Source: DBFJGL01 sp048394785 (GTDB lineage: Bacteria > Bacillota > Clostridia > Christensenellales > CAG-917). Taken from it: a DNA stretch of 8,145 nt. This document shows, piece by piece, positions 1-5,987 of this stretch (its first letter is position 1; each line of letters starts with the position of its first letter). The notes below the pieces were generated by a model. That model ran no database searches, was not told where the DNA came from, and saw nothing but the letters and a program-made list of their open reading frames with translations. The position numbers and the translations under genes are program-made. The stretch is from positions 1-8,145 of the forward strand of contig DBFJGL010000118.1 in NCBI GenBank assembly GCA_048394785.1. The letters are read 5' to 3'.

Positions 1-1
1 G

Positions 2-661
2 CTTGTGTATTGCGCCGATTGTGGAAAGAAAATGTATCTCTGCCGTTGTACCACAATGCAACAGAAAGAATACTTTAACTGTTCCACTTACCGCAAAAAG
101 TCCAAGAACTTATGCAGTTCTCACCAAATCACGGTTGAAGCCGTAGAGTATATCGTTCTCACCGACTTGCAACGGGTTTTGGGTATGGCAAATGGCAATG
201 AAAAAGAATTTGTCGGTATGCTACAAACGGCTATGAGTAAGCAACTGCGTAAGGACTTATCCGCAAAGACAAAGGAATGCGACGAAGTCGAAAAGCGTGT
301 AAAAGCTCTTGACCGAATAATTCAGAGCTTGTACGAAGATAAAGTTTGCGGCAATCTTACGGATGAGCGGTTTGCAAAAATGAGCCAAGCCTATGAGCAG
401 GAACAAGCTGCCTTAACCGAACGGATAAAGGTTTTACGCAAAGAGCTTTCTACCGTCAAAGAGCAAGCGGACAATGTGACCAAGTTTATGCGGCTTGTAA
501 AACGGTACACCGAGATAACGGAACTCACACCCGAAATCGTGAGAGAGTTAATTGAAAAGGTTATCGTCCACCAAGCCGAGAAAGTAAACGGCAAGCGGCA
601 GCAAGCCGTTGAAATCATCTACAACTGCGTGGGAGTAATTCCAAACCCCGCGCAAGAGTAG
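2..661 (+). CDS. Large serine recombinase of an integrative element, C-terminal part (5' end outside window)
   Basis: This is the C-terminal portion of a large serine recombinase of the TnpX/ICE type, the enzyme that excises and integrates a mobile element. The reading frame is open to the window edge (first full codon at 2), so the catalytic N-terminal domain and most of the DNA-binding region lie upstream; the GTG at 5 is only an internal valine. Numbering residues from that valine, a zinc beta-ribbon is visible as C3-x2-C6 followed by C26 and C37. A long charged helix, about residues 80-165, is the expected coiled coil. The end, around LTPEIVRELIEKVIVH and the following VNGKRQQAVEIIYN, matches the small C-terminal domain (DUF4368-like) common in these recombinases. 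The protein ends with TAG at 659-661. It converges on rex. The family call is firm; which element it belongs to cannot be told from here. Confidence 0.93.
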   Translation, partial: LVYCADCGKKMYLCRCTTMQQKEYFNCSTYRKKSKNLCSSHQITVEAVEYIVLTDLQRVLGMANGNEKEFVGMLQTAMSKQLRKDLSAKTKECDEVEKRVKALDRIIQSLYEDKVCGNLTDERFAKMSQAYEQEQAALTERIKVLRKELSTVKEQADNVTKFMRLVKRYTEITELTPEIVRELIEKVIVHQAEKVNGKRQQAVEIIYNCVGVIPNPAQE

Positions 662-685
662 TAAAATATCCCAACAAACGGAAAA

Positions 686-710
686 GTGGCATAGCTTTTT
701 GCTATGCCAC
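686..710. repeat. Perfect 10-bp hairpin after the recombinase gene
   Basis: GTGGCATAGC, a TTTTT loop, then GCTATGCCAC form a perfect stem-loop 25 bases past the recombinase stop. On the + strand it is not followed by a T-tract, so it is not a standard terminator for the recombinase. On the minus strand it is followed by TTTTCCGTTT, so it may stop transcripts coming from rex. A role as a conserved element-end structure is also possible. Confidence 0.6.
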
Positions 711-879
711 CAACCGAAGGGGTTAAGTAATCCCTATTAAAGACACCCTTTGCGAGAGGTTTTGTATTGTTTGGTTTTTTTTGCGTACTAAACGGTATAA
801 TTTGTGCAGACGGTTATAGGCATTTCGCAAAACGTCATATCCGCATAAGTTTGACTTAATCCGACGGCTTAATTCGATG

Positions 880-1527
880 CTATTCGGCAAAATTTTTGAG
901 TTGCATACTCAAAAGAGCAAGCGACGCCGCCAAATCTTCGTTTTTCAGCGCGACGTTATCGGGCACGGCAAGGTGAGTGTTTGCAAAGTTCCATATCGCT
1001 TTTATGCCCGCTGCAACCATCTGGTCGGCTACGAGCTGTCCGGACGCGGCAGGCACGGCGATTATGCCTATTTTTATGTTCAGCCTTTTGACGAGTTCGG
1101 GTATTTTGTCCATAGACAGAATGGGCTTTTTATTTATGAAAGTTCCGATAACGCTATCGTTTACGTCAAAGCCCGCGGCGATATTCAAACCGTAGTTGCT
1201 GAAACTCGCATAACCGATAAGGGCTTTGCCGAGTCCGCCTACTCCGACTATTATCGCGTCGTGATTGTTGTCGTATCCGAGAAATTTTTCCAAATCCGCA
1301 ATCAGCTCTTTTGTGACAAACCCTTTTTTGGGTTTGCCGGCAACGCTGCTGACAAGCGCGATGTCTTTGCGCACCTGAACGGAGTTCAAGTGCAGTCCGT
1401 CGGCAATGGCGGTACAGGACACTGTTTCGACGTCCTGCTTGTCGATTTTTTTGAGGTATCTCAAATAGGCGGGCAGTCTGTTCAGAGCCGCCTTTGACAT
1501 TTCTTGGGTGTTAGGAGAGTTTGTCAT
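880..1527 (-). CDS. rex: Redox-sensing transcriptional repressor Rex
   Basis: Rex is a homodimeric repressor that releases DNA when NADH binds, so it reads the cytoplasmic NADH/NAD+ ratio and controls fermentative and respiratory genes. The 215-residue length is normal. An N-terminal winged helix (about residues 14-75) includes RLPAYLRYL and the recognition-helix signature QVRKD (51-55). The Rossmann domain shows the dinucleotide loop GVGGLG (95-100; often GxGNLG in relatives), an acidic FD (120-121), VPA (158-160) and GIKAIWNFAN (174-183). The wing segment VSSVAGKPKKGF (59-70) departs from the usual FG-x-FG-x2-G-x-GY pattern. The ATG lies one base after the mgsA stop (TGATATG), so translation is probably coupled; an AAGGG-like site lies inside the end of mgsA. 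No terminator is evident directly after the stop. Confidence 0.95.
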   Translation of the reverse strand: MTNSPNTQEMSKAALNRLPAYLRYLKKIDKQDVETVSCTAIADGLHLNSVQVRKDIALVSSVAGKPKKGFVTKELIADLEKFLGYDNNHDAIIVGVGGLGKALIGYASFSNYGLNIAAGFDVNDSVIGTFINKKPILSMDKIPELVKRLNIKIGIIAVPAASGQLVADQMVAAGIKAIWNFANTHLAVPDNVALKNEDLAASLALLSMQLKNFAE

Positions 1528-1528
1528 A

Positions 1529-1903
1529 TCAAATGTCGCCCTTATCCAGCGCGGTCAGCATAATTTCCGCACTGCGCATATTTGTCGCAAGAGGAATGTT
1601 CTGCACGTCGCAAAGACGGAGCAGAGCGGACACGTCGGGCTCGTGAGGCTGAGCGGTCAGAGGGTCGCGCAAAAACAGCACGAGGTCGAGTTCGCCGTCC
1701 GCAATCATAGAGCCTATCTGCTGGTCGCCGCCGAGAGGACCGCTTTTCATACGCTTTATGTTGAGCCCCGTTTCGCCCATAACAAGGGTGCCCGTGGTTC
1801 CCGTTGCAATCAGCTCGTGCTGCGATAAAACGTGTTTGAATTTTACTGCGAGCGCGATGATGTCGTTTTTCTTTTTGTCGTGTGCAATCAAAGCAATTTT
1901 CAT
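1529..1903 (-). CDS. mgsA: Methylglyoxal synthase
   Basis: MgsA converts dihydroxyacetone phosphate to methylglyoxal and phosphate, a bypass of lower glycolysis used when phosphate is short or sugar phosphates build up. It is a cytosolic homohexamer. The 124 residues cover the whole MGS-like fold. The catalytic and phosphate-binding features are all present: H8 (in IAHDKKK), the ATGTTG loop (33-38), GPLGGDQQIG (55-64) with the catalytic Asp at D60, and PHEPD with H87 and D90; these correspond to H19, D71, H98 and D101 of the E. coli enzyme. It is shorter than the E. coli protein (152 residues), lacking N- and C-terminal extensions, which is common in Firmicutes. The start is supported by an AAAAGG ribosome site (complement of 1911-1916) 7 bases before the ATG. 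It is the first gene of a two-gene unit with rex. Confidence 0.96.
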   Translation of the reverse strand: MKIALIAHDKKKNDIIALAVKFKHVLSQHELIATGTTGTLVMGETGLNIKRMKSGPLGGDQQIGSMIADGELDLVLFLRDPLTAQPHEPDVSALLRLCDVQNIPLATNMRSAEIMLTALDKGDI

Positions 1904-1928
1904 AAGTTTACCTTTTAATCATTTTAGC

Positions 1929-1956
1929 ATATTACTCATAGTAAGTAAATAGTCAA
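1929..1956 (-). promoter_or_regulatory. Candidate sigma-A promoter for mgsA-rex
   Basis: Reading the minus strand, TTGACT (complement of 1951-1956) and TAATAT (complement of 1929-1934) are separated by 16 bases and lie 25 bases or more before the mgsA ATG. The -35 box overlaps the TGA stop of the fumarase beta gene. A 5-3-5 inverted repeat, TTACT-CAT-AGTAA (1932-1944), lies across the -10 box and spacer and could be an operator. mgsA-rex could therefore be expressed apart from the fumarase genes, though readthrough from them is also likely because no terminator separates them. Confidence 0.55.
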
Positions 1957-2498
1957 TTTATCGTTTGATATATGCTGTTGCCGTCGGCGTCTATAGCTAC
2001 TATAACGGGAAAAGCCTCGACTCGGATTTTTCGCACCGCTTCCGTTCCGAGGTCGTCGTAGGCAATTAAATCGCACTCGCGTATAGCGTTTGCGTATATC
2101 GCGCCCGCGCCGCCGATTGCCGCGAAATAGACTCCTCCGCGCTCTTTAATCGCGTCGTAAACCGCTTTGTTTCGGTCGCCTTTCCCGACCGTCGCAATCA
2201 CGCCCGCGCCGTAGATGGCAGGAGCGTACGCGTCCATTCTCATCGAAGTGGTGGGACCTGCGCCCGTAACTCCGCCGCATTCGTCAAAGCAGGGACCGAC
2301 GTAGAATATTGTTTCGTCATTCAGCGGAAACGGAAGTTTATCGCCGAATTTAAGCGAGTTAAACATTCGTTTGTGCGCGGCGTCGCGCGCGGTGAGCATC
2401 TCTCCATTCAGCAATACGCGGTCGCCCGCTTTCAGCGTTTTTGCTTTTTCTTTGTCGAGGGGCAGAGATATTTCAATAAATTCATTGCGCTTATTCAT
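1953..2498 (-). CDS. fumB: Fumarate hydratase class I, beta subunit
   Basis: This is the small (C-terminal) subunit of a two-subunit class I fumarase, which interconverts fumarate and malate. In single-chain class I enzymes the same sequence forms the C-terminal swivel domain. The 181-residue length is typical. Family segments are seen in order: KAGDRVLLNGEMLTARDAAHKRM (about 23-45), YVGPC (66-70), GPTTSMRMD (81-89), GKGD (105-108), GGAGAI (129-134) and EAFPVIVAIDADGN near the end. The ATG at 2498 is chosen because it follows a good ribosome site (GGGAGAG) and overlaps the alpha stop as ATGA; a longer upstream reading would run through the alpha gene in another frame with no family similarity. 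L-tartrate dehydratase beta is the alternative name, but the malic enzyme next door favours fumarase. The symbol varies between genomes (fumB, ttdB, fumA C-terminal part). Confidence 0.93.
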   Translation of the reverse strand: MNKRNEFIEISLPLDKEKAKTLKAGDRVLLNGEMLTARDAAHKRMFNSLKFGDKLPFPLNDETIFYVGPCFDECGGVTGAGPTTSMRMDAYAPAIYGAGVIATVGKGDRNKAVYDAIKERGGVYFAAIGGAGAIYANAIRECDLIAYDDLGTEAVRKIRVEAFPVIVAIDADGNSIYQTIN

Positions 2499-3331
2499 AT
2501 AATTTCTCTCCCTATGCGCACTGCATTGCATTGAATGTTTACCGCAACGGGCAGAGCGGATATGTGGGTGGGATATTTGCCTGCGTGCACCGCAAACGCT
2601 GTGGTGTCGCCCCCGAACCCTTGCGCGCCTATGCCGAGCGCGTTTATTCTGTGAAGACAAGTTTTTTCAATTTCTCTTAAATCTTCGTCCTCCGAGGGTT
2701 CGCCCACCTTTCTCAACAGCTGCCGCTTTGCAATCTCCATTGCTTTTTCCGCCGTGCCTCCTATCCCGACTCCGACGACTACGGGAGGGCAGGGATTGGA
2801 GCCTGCCGTCTTTACCGTGTTTACTATGCAGTCTATTACGCCGTCAATCCCTGCGGAGGGGGTGAGCATATAAAGCGCTGACATATTTTCGCTGCCGAAA
2901 CCTTTGGGGAGAAAGTCAAGCGTAATTTTGTCGCCGTCGGTAAGCTCCGTATGTATCACGGCAGGGGTGTTATCCCCAGTATTTATGCGCGTTACGGGGT
3001 CGAGTACGCTTGCGCGAAAGCCGTATTTCCCGTAACCTCTGCGCACGCCTTCGTTTATGGCGTCGGAAAGCAGACCGCCTTCGATTTTCACGTTCTGCCC
3101 GACGGACGCGAAAAAAACCGCCATACCCGTATCCTGACATACGGGCAGCCCGTTTTCCCGTGCGATTTCTGCGTTGTTTATAAGCATATCCAGCGCGAAC
3201 GCGGCGTTTTCATTGCGCTCTCTGTTTCTTGCCGCAATAAGCGCGTCCGTAAGAGAAGGCGTAAGTTCTTTGCACGCGGCGCAGCATCTTTCCGCCGCCT
3301 GCGCAATCTGCTCGTAAGTTATGGTTCTCAT
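2495..3331 (-). CDS. fumA: Fumarate hydratase class I, alpha subunit
   Basis: This is the large subunit of the oxygen-sensitive class I fumarase, holding the [4Fe-4S] cluster that activates the substrate hydroxyl. In the 278-residue protein the three cluster cysteines are all visible: C65 in LPVCQDTG, C181 in GSNPCPPVVVGVGIGG and C225 in EKTCLHRINALGIGAQGFGG. KGFGSENMS (143-151) is the family's substrate-binding segment (usually KG-G/A-GSENMS). The ATG at 3331 is preferred over an in-frame TTG at 3367, because that TTG falls within the -35 box of a consensus promoter. No Shine-Dalgarno sequence precedes the ATG, and the promoter places the transcript start almost on it. The gene overlaps the beta subunit by 4 bases and is divergent from malic enzyme. 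Tartrate dehydratase is the main alternative. Confidence 0.94.
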   Translation of the reverse strand: MRTITYEQIAQAAERCCAACKELTPSLTDALIAARNRERNENAAFALDMLINNAEIARENGLPVCQDTGMAVFFASVGQNVKIEGGLLSDAINEGVRRGYGKYGFRASVLDPVTRINTGDNTPAVIHTELTDGDKITLDFLPKGFGSENMSALYMLTPSAGIDGVIDCIVNTVKTAGSNPCPPVVVGVGIGGTAEKAMEIAKRQLLRKVGEPSEDEDLREIEKTCLHRINALGIGAQGFGGDTTAFAVHAGKYPTHISALPVAVNIQCNAVRIGREII

Positions 3332-3338
3332 AAACAGA

Positions 3339-3367
3339 ATTATATATAAAATAAATATAATTTTCAA
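3339..3367 (-). promoter_or_regulatory. Consensus sigma-A promoter giving a near-leaderless fumarase mRNA
   Basis: On the minus strand TTGAAA (complement of 3362-3367), a 17-base AT-rich spacer, and TATAAT (complement of 3339-3344) form a near-perfect promoter. Only seven bases separate the -10 box from the fumarase alpha ATG, so the predicted transcription start is at, or within a base or two of, the start codon. There is no room for a ribosome-binding site. Confidence 0.75.
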
Positions 3368-3422
3368 TACTTAACGTACATTTCGGCTTGCGTTCGGACG
3401 GAGCATATTGTAAGCTATAAAT

Positions 3423-4580
3423 ATGGATTATATGAAAGAGTCGCTTGATAAGCATTATGAATGGAAAGGCAAGCTCGAAACCCGCTCGCGGGCGAAAGTC
3501 GACGGCAGAGAAGCGTTGTCGCTCGCATACACGCCGGGGGTGGCGGCTCCCTGTCTTGAAATCGAAAAACGCCCCGAACTTGCATACGAGCTTACAAGAA
3601 AGTGGAATACCGTCGCGGTTGTCAGCGACGGAAGCGCGGTGCTCGGATTGGGCGATATAGGCGCACTTGCGGGACTTCCCGTTATGGAAGGCAAGTGCGT
3701 GCTGTTCAAAGAATTCGCGGATATAGACGCAGTGCCCGTGTTGATTGACACAAACGATACCGAGGAGATTGTCAGAACGGTAAAGAATATTTCTCCGACT
3801 TACGGCGGTATAAATCTTGAAGACATATCGGCTCCGCGGTGTTTTGAAATCGAGCGCAGACTGAAAGAACTTTGCGACGTTCCCGTTTTTCACGACGACC
3901 AGCACGGCACTGCGATAGTGCTTGCCGCAGCGCTCATAAACGCACTTAAAGTGGTCAAAAAAGATATAAAAACCTCGCGTATCGTCATCAACGGAGCGGG
4001 GAGCGCAGGCATAGCCATAGCCGAATTCCTGATGGGAACGGGGGCTTGCGATATTATCGTATGCGACAGAAAAGGTATAATAGATAAAGACGATTCCGAT
4101 TTCAACGACGCTCAACGTGCGCTTGCCGCAAAAACCAATCCGCGGGCGGTCGGAGGCTCGTTGACGGACGCGATAAAAGGCGCGGACGTTTTTATAGGAG
4201 TCAGCGTTAAGGACGCACTGTCCGAAGCTATGGTGCGCTCGATGGCAGAGAGGGCAATAGTTTTCGCGATGGCAAATCCGTCGCCCGAAATTCTGCCGGA
4301 GAAGGCGAAAAAAGCAGGGGCGGAAGTAGTCGCAACGGGCAGGAGCGATTATCCCAACCAAATAAATAACGTGTTGGCGTTTCCGGGAATTTTCAGGGGC
4401 GCGCTCGACGCGAGGGCAAAAGAAATCAACGAGAAAATGAAACGCGCGGCGGCGTACGCGCTTGCGTCGCTGGTGTCCGATTGCGAGCTCAATTGCGAAT
4501 ACATACTTCCTCCCGCGTTTGATAAACGAGTTGCACCCGCCGTGGCGGAAGCCGTAAAATCCGCGTGGCTCGAAAAATAG
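3423..4580 (+). CDS. Malic enzyme (oxaloacetate-decarboxylating malate dehydrogenase), short bacterial type
   Basis: The enzyme oxidatively decarboxylates malate to pyruvate and CO2 with NAD(P)+. The 385 residues fit the short bacterial/archaeal form. Features in order: catalytic Tyr in LAYTPGVAAPC (Y36), SDGSAVLGLGDIG (68-80), the Lys region GKCVLFKEFAD (K91), PTYGGINLEDI with metal ligands E133-D134, PVFHDDQHGTA (D158-D159), the Rossmann loop INGAGSAGIAIA (189-200), FAMANPSPEI (281-290) and RSDYPNQINN (307-316). NAD versus NADP use cannot be settled from sequence; D215 after the second Rossmann strand is only a hint. The ATG at 3423 has no Shine-Dalgarno sequence (a GGAG lies about 20 bases away), and an ATG three codons later (3432) is also possible. 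It shares a 91-bp divergent region with fumarase, the enzyme that makes or uses its substrate. A terminator follows 24 bases after the stop. Confidence 0.96.
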   Translation: MDYMKESLDKHYEWKGKLETRSRAKVDGREALSLAYTPGVAAPCLEIEKRPELAYELTRKWNTVAVVSDGSAVLGLGDIGALAGLPVMEGKCVLFKEFADIDAVPVLIDTNDTEEIVRTVKNISPTYGGINLEDISAPRCFEIERRLKELCDVPVFHDDQHGTAIVLAAALINALKVVKKDIKTSRIVINGAGSAGIAIAEFLMGTGACDIIVCDRKGIIDKDDSDFNDAQRALAAKTNPRAVGGSLTDAIKGADVFIGVSVKDALSEAMVRSMAERAIVFAMANPSPEILPEKAKKAGAEVVATGRSDYPNQINNVLAFPGIFRGALDARAKEINEKMKRAAAYALASLVSDCELNCEYILPPAFDKRVAPAVAEAVKSAWLEK

Positions 4581-4603
4581 GCCGATAAAACCGATATATG
4601 CTT

Positions 4604-4632
4604 TGTGCCGCCCGTTTGGCGGCATATTTTTT
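4604..4632 (+). terminator. Rho-independent terminator of the malic enzyme gene
   Basis: TGCCGCC (4606-4612), a CGTTT loop and GGCGGCA (4618-4624) form a GC-rich stem, extended outward by a G-T and a T-A pair, followed by six T's (4627-4632). Confidence 0.9.
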
Positions 4633-4675
4633 GCCTTAAAATTTTCGGCGAAAAACTGTATGTTTACTTAATCTC

Positions 4676-4704
4676 TTGAAATATAGTTTTTTATCGTGTA
4701 TAAT
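4676..4704 (+). promoter_or_regulatory. Consensus sigma-A promoter for the membrane-protein gene
   Basis: TTGAAA (4676-4681), a 17-base spacer and TATAAT (4699-4704) match the housekeeping promoter closely. A transcript starting near 4711 would carry a leader of about 43 bases that includes a small hairpin and an AGGAGAG ribosome site (4743-4749). Confidence 0.85.
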
Positions 4705-4721
4705 AGTCTTACAGTTGTATG

Positions 4722-4739
4722 TATTCAGGCAGCTGAATA
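4722..4739 (+). promoter_or_regulatory. 5'-leader hairpin just before the ribosome site
   Basis: TATTCAG, a GCAG loop and CTGAATA form a perfect 7-bp stem that ends three bases before the AGGAGAG ribosome site of the membrane-protein gene. It may protect the mRNA 5' end or bind a regulator; it could also be chance. Confidence 0.35.
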
Positions 4740-4753
4740 TTTAGGAGAGATTT

Positions 4754-5686
4754 ATGGAAAACGAAATCACCACCACTTTGGATGAACAGAACGCCGTTGA
4801 AAACAAGCCGGTTGACAGAGACGCTCATCTCGCTCCGCAGCTCGGCGTGTTCAACGAACGCCCTCGTTTGGAGCTCATTATCAAATGGCTGCTTTTCACC
4901 GCTTCGATTACGGGTATGGCTATCATCACCGCATTCGAACCGATTTGGGCAAACGTTCCGCTCATTGTAATACCGTCGCTACTCACGTTGATTTTTGCCA
5001 AGCCCGTTTTCTTTGAAAAATTGAAGCTCGCAACTCTTATTACGCTGAGAATACTTGTCGTATTTGCCGTCCTGTTCAACTTCGGAGGAATATACGCCAA
5101 GTATATCGTTATGGTCGCAATGATTGTCAACATTCTCGAAGCGACTTTGACAGACTTCAAACATAAACAGTACTTTAACTTTATCAGCGGTCTGTTGCTT
5201 GCGGTAGGCGTTGTGTTTATGTGCGGCACTTGGGGCGGCACGCCCGGCGGTCCCGGAGAAGGATACAACTATTATTTCTCCACCGGCTTTAATAATGCCG
5301 CAACCATTACTTGGGTTGTCGCATACACGATTTGGAACTGGATTTTCGTCACCGGCGAATTTTCCGCATCCGTTTCTCTTATGCACGTCGGCTTCCTTGC
5401 GGCTCCCATCATCGCGTGTCTTGCGACAATCGGACCTCTCGGCTATCCCGGCGGCTTCGGACTTTGGTATCTTGTCCGCGCAAACTCTCTGAGCATCGGC
5501 GGCTATATGCAGATTTGCTGCAAGAATTGGTTTGAAAAAGAATTCTACAACGCAAACTTCGAGAAGTTCGTCAGATGGACTCACAAACCTCTCGTTCAAG
5601 CCCTTTTGATGTGCGTGTGCATCGCTTGCATACTGTACACCATCGTAGGCGGCGCAATGGCGGGCTACATCGGTTTCAAAGCATAA
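4754..5686 (+). CDS. Polytopic membrane protein of unknown function
   Basis: I do not recognise this 310-residue protein. The first 36 residues are polar and acidic, without a signal peptide, and probably cytoplasmic. About eight hydrophobic helices follow: roughly 40-61, 66-83, 92-112, 115-131, 142-159, 182-200, 207-227 and 278-303. Between helices five and six is a Gly-rich, aromatic loop (157-180) containing CGTWGGTPGGPGEG and YNYYFSTGFN. The conserved-looking run WNWIFVTGEFSASVSLMHVGF (194-214) puts charged and polar residues inside or beside a membrane segment, as in transporters or membrane enzymes. A soluble loop (about 245-277) holds CC (255-256) and many aromatic and charged residues. 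The ATG is supported by AGGAGAG four bases upstream. It is monocistronic, with its own promoter and terminator, so genome context gives no role. Transporter, channel or membrane-bound enzyme all remain possible. Confidence 0.9.
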   Translation: MENEITTTLDEQNAVENKPVDRDAHLAPQLGVFNERPRLELIIKWLLFTASITGMAIITAFEPIWANVPLIVIPSLLTLIFAKPVFFEKLKLATLITLRILVVFAVLFNFGGIYAKYIVMVAMIVNILEATLTDFKHKQYFNFISGLLLAVGVVFMCGTWGGTPGGPGEGYNYYFSTGFNNAATITWVVAYTIWNWIFVTGEFSASVSLMHVGFLAAPIIACLATIGPLGYPGGFGLWYLVRANSLSIGGYMQICCKNWFEKEFYNANFEKFVRWTHKPLVQALLMCVCIACILYTIVGGAMAGYIGFKA

Positions 5687-5779
5687 TAGTCATGCGGTAT
5701 AACGGCGGTATGAGCATTGAAAATAAAAGCATTAGCATTTATTTCGTAAAGTAGCAGAATATCGCAAAGCTGAATAACC

Positions 5780-5821
5780 AAATAAAAATTCTCCTTGCAA
5801 GCGCGGGGAGAATTTTTATTT
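5780..5821. terminator. Strong hairpin terminator, probably bidirectional
   Basis: A perfect 15-bp inverted repeat pairs 5780-5794 with 5807-5821; inner G-T, G-T, G-C and C-G pairs shorten the loop to AAGC. The outer arms are A/T-rich (AAATAAAAATT and its complement), so each strand has a U-rich 3' arm. It lies about 95 bases after the membrane-protein stop and can also end minus-strand transcripts from glnA and the ANTAR gene. Confidence 0.8.
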
Positions 5822-5987
5822 CAGTCAAGCAGGCGATCAAAGAGTTCGGAAAAGCCGTGCAGATACAAAAGAGCCACGCTGCCGTGAAAACGGCAATGCG
5901 GCTTATAACCGATTTTATGGTTAATGCGGCATTTCACACCTAAACGAGCCGCACATTTTTCACGGTTATGACAGGGGGTTCGTTTGC
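5822..5987. other. Compact structured stretch without a confident gene
   Basis: With the terminator before it, this fills the 301-base gap between the membrane-protein gene and the ANTAR gene. It holds a hairpin with a GAAA tetraloop (GCCGT-GAAA-ACGGC, 5881-5894), widened by AGCC/GGCT arms to 5872-5903. It also has an imperfect inverted repeat linking CCGTGAAAA (5882-5890) and TGCGGCT (5897-5903) to AGCCGCA (5947-5953) and TTTTCACGG (5957-5965), and a direct repeat AATGCGGC (5895-5902, 5923-5930). Both strands have start-less open frames: minus 6000-5824, 59 codons, stop TGA touching the terminator stem, and plus 5785-5940, 52 codons. Without a start or ribosome site I do not call either as a gene. 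A decayed mobile-element fragment or a structured RNA are the best guesses. Confidence 0.4.

Noticed and set aside
796..801. TATAAT on the + strand in the recombinase-rex gap
   Set aside because: No suitable -35 box at 16-18 bases and no + strand gene follows; the next genes are on the minus strand.
877..1497. Long + strand open frame opposite rex
   Set aside because: It is the antisense shadow of rex, whose minus-strand product has clear family motifs.
2499..2660. N-terminal extension of fumarase beta
   Set aside because: It lies inside the alpha gene in another frame, is Arg/His-rich, and the ATG at 2498 has a good ribosome site and the ATGA overlap.
3332..3422. Rex operator in the fumarase/malic enzyme divergent region
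   Set aside because: Only a partial CTTAACGT is present; there is no palindrome with TTAACAA-type half-sites.
3210..4625. Very long minus-strand open frame opposite malic enzyme
   Set aside because: The + strand encodes an unmistakable malic enzyme over the same bases; the antisense translation is Arg/His/Cys-rich with no domain, as expected for a GC-biased shadow frame.
4979..5599. 206-codon minus-strand frame opposite the membrane protein
   Set aside because: The + strand frame has a promoter, ribosome site, terminator and regular hydrophobic helices; the antisense frame has none of these.
5881..5965. Group II intron domain V or ribozyme
   Set aside because: The GAAA tetraloop stem is suggestive, but the domain V stem sequence, its catalytic triad and the intron-end signals are not present.
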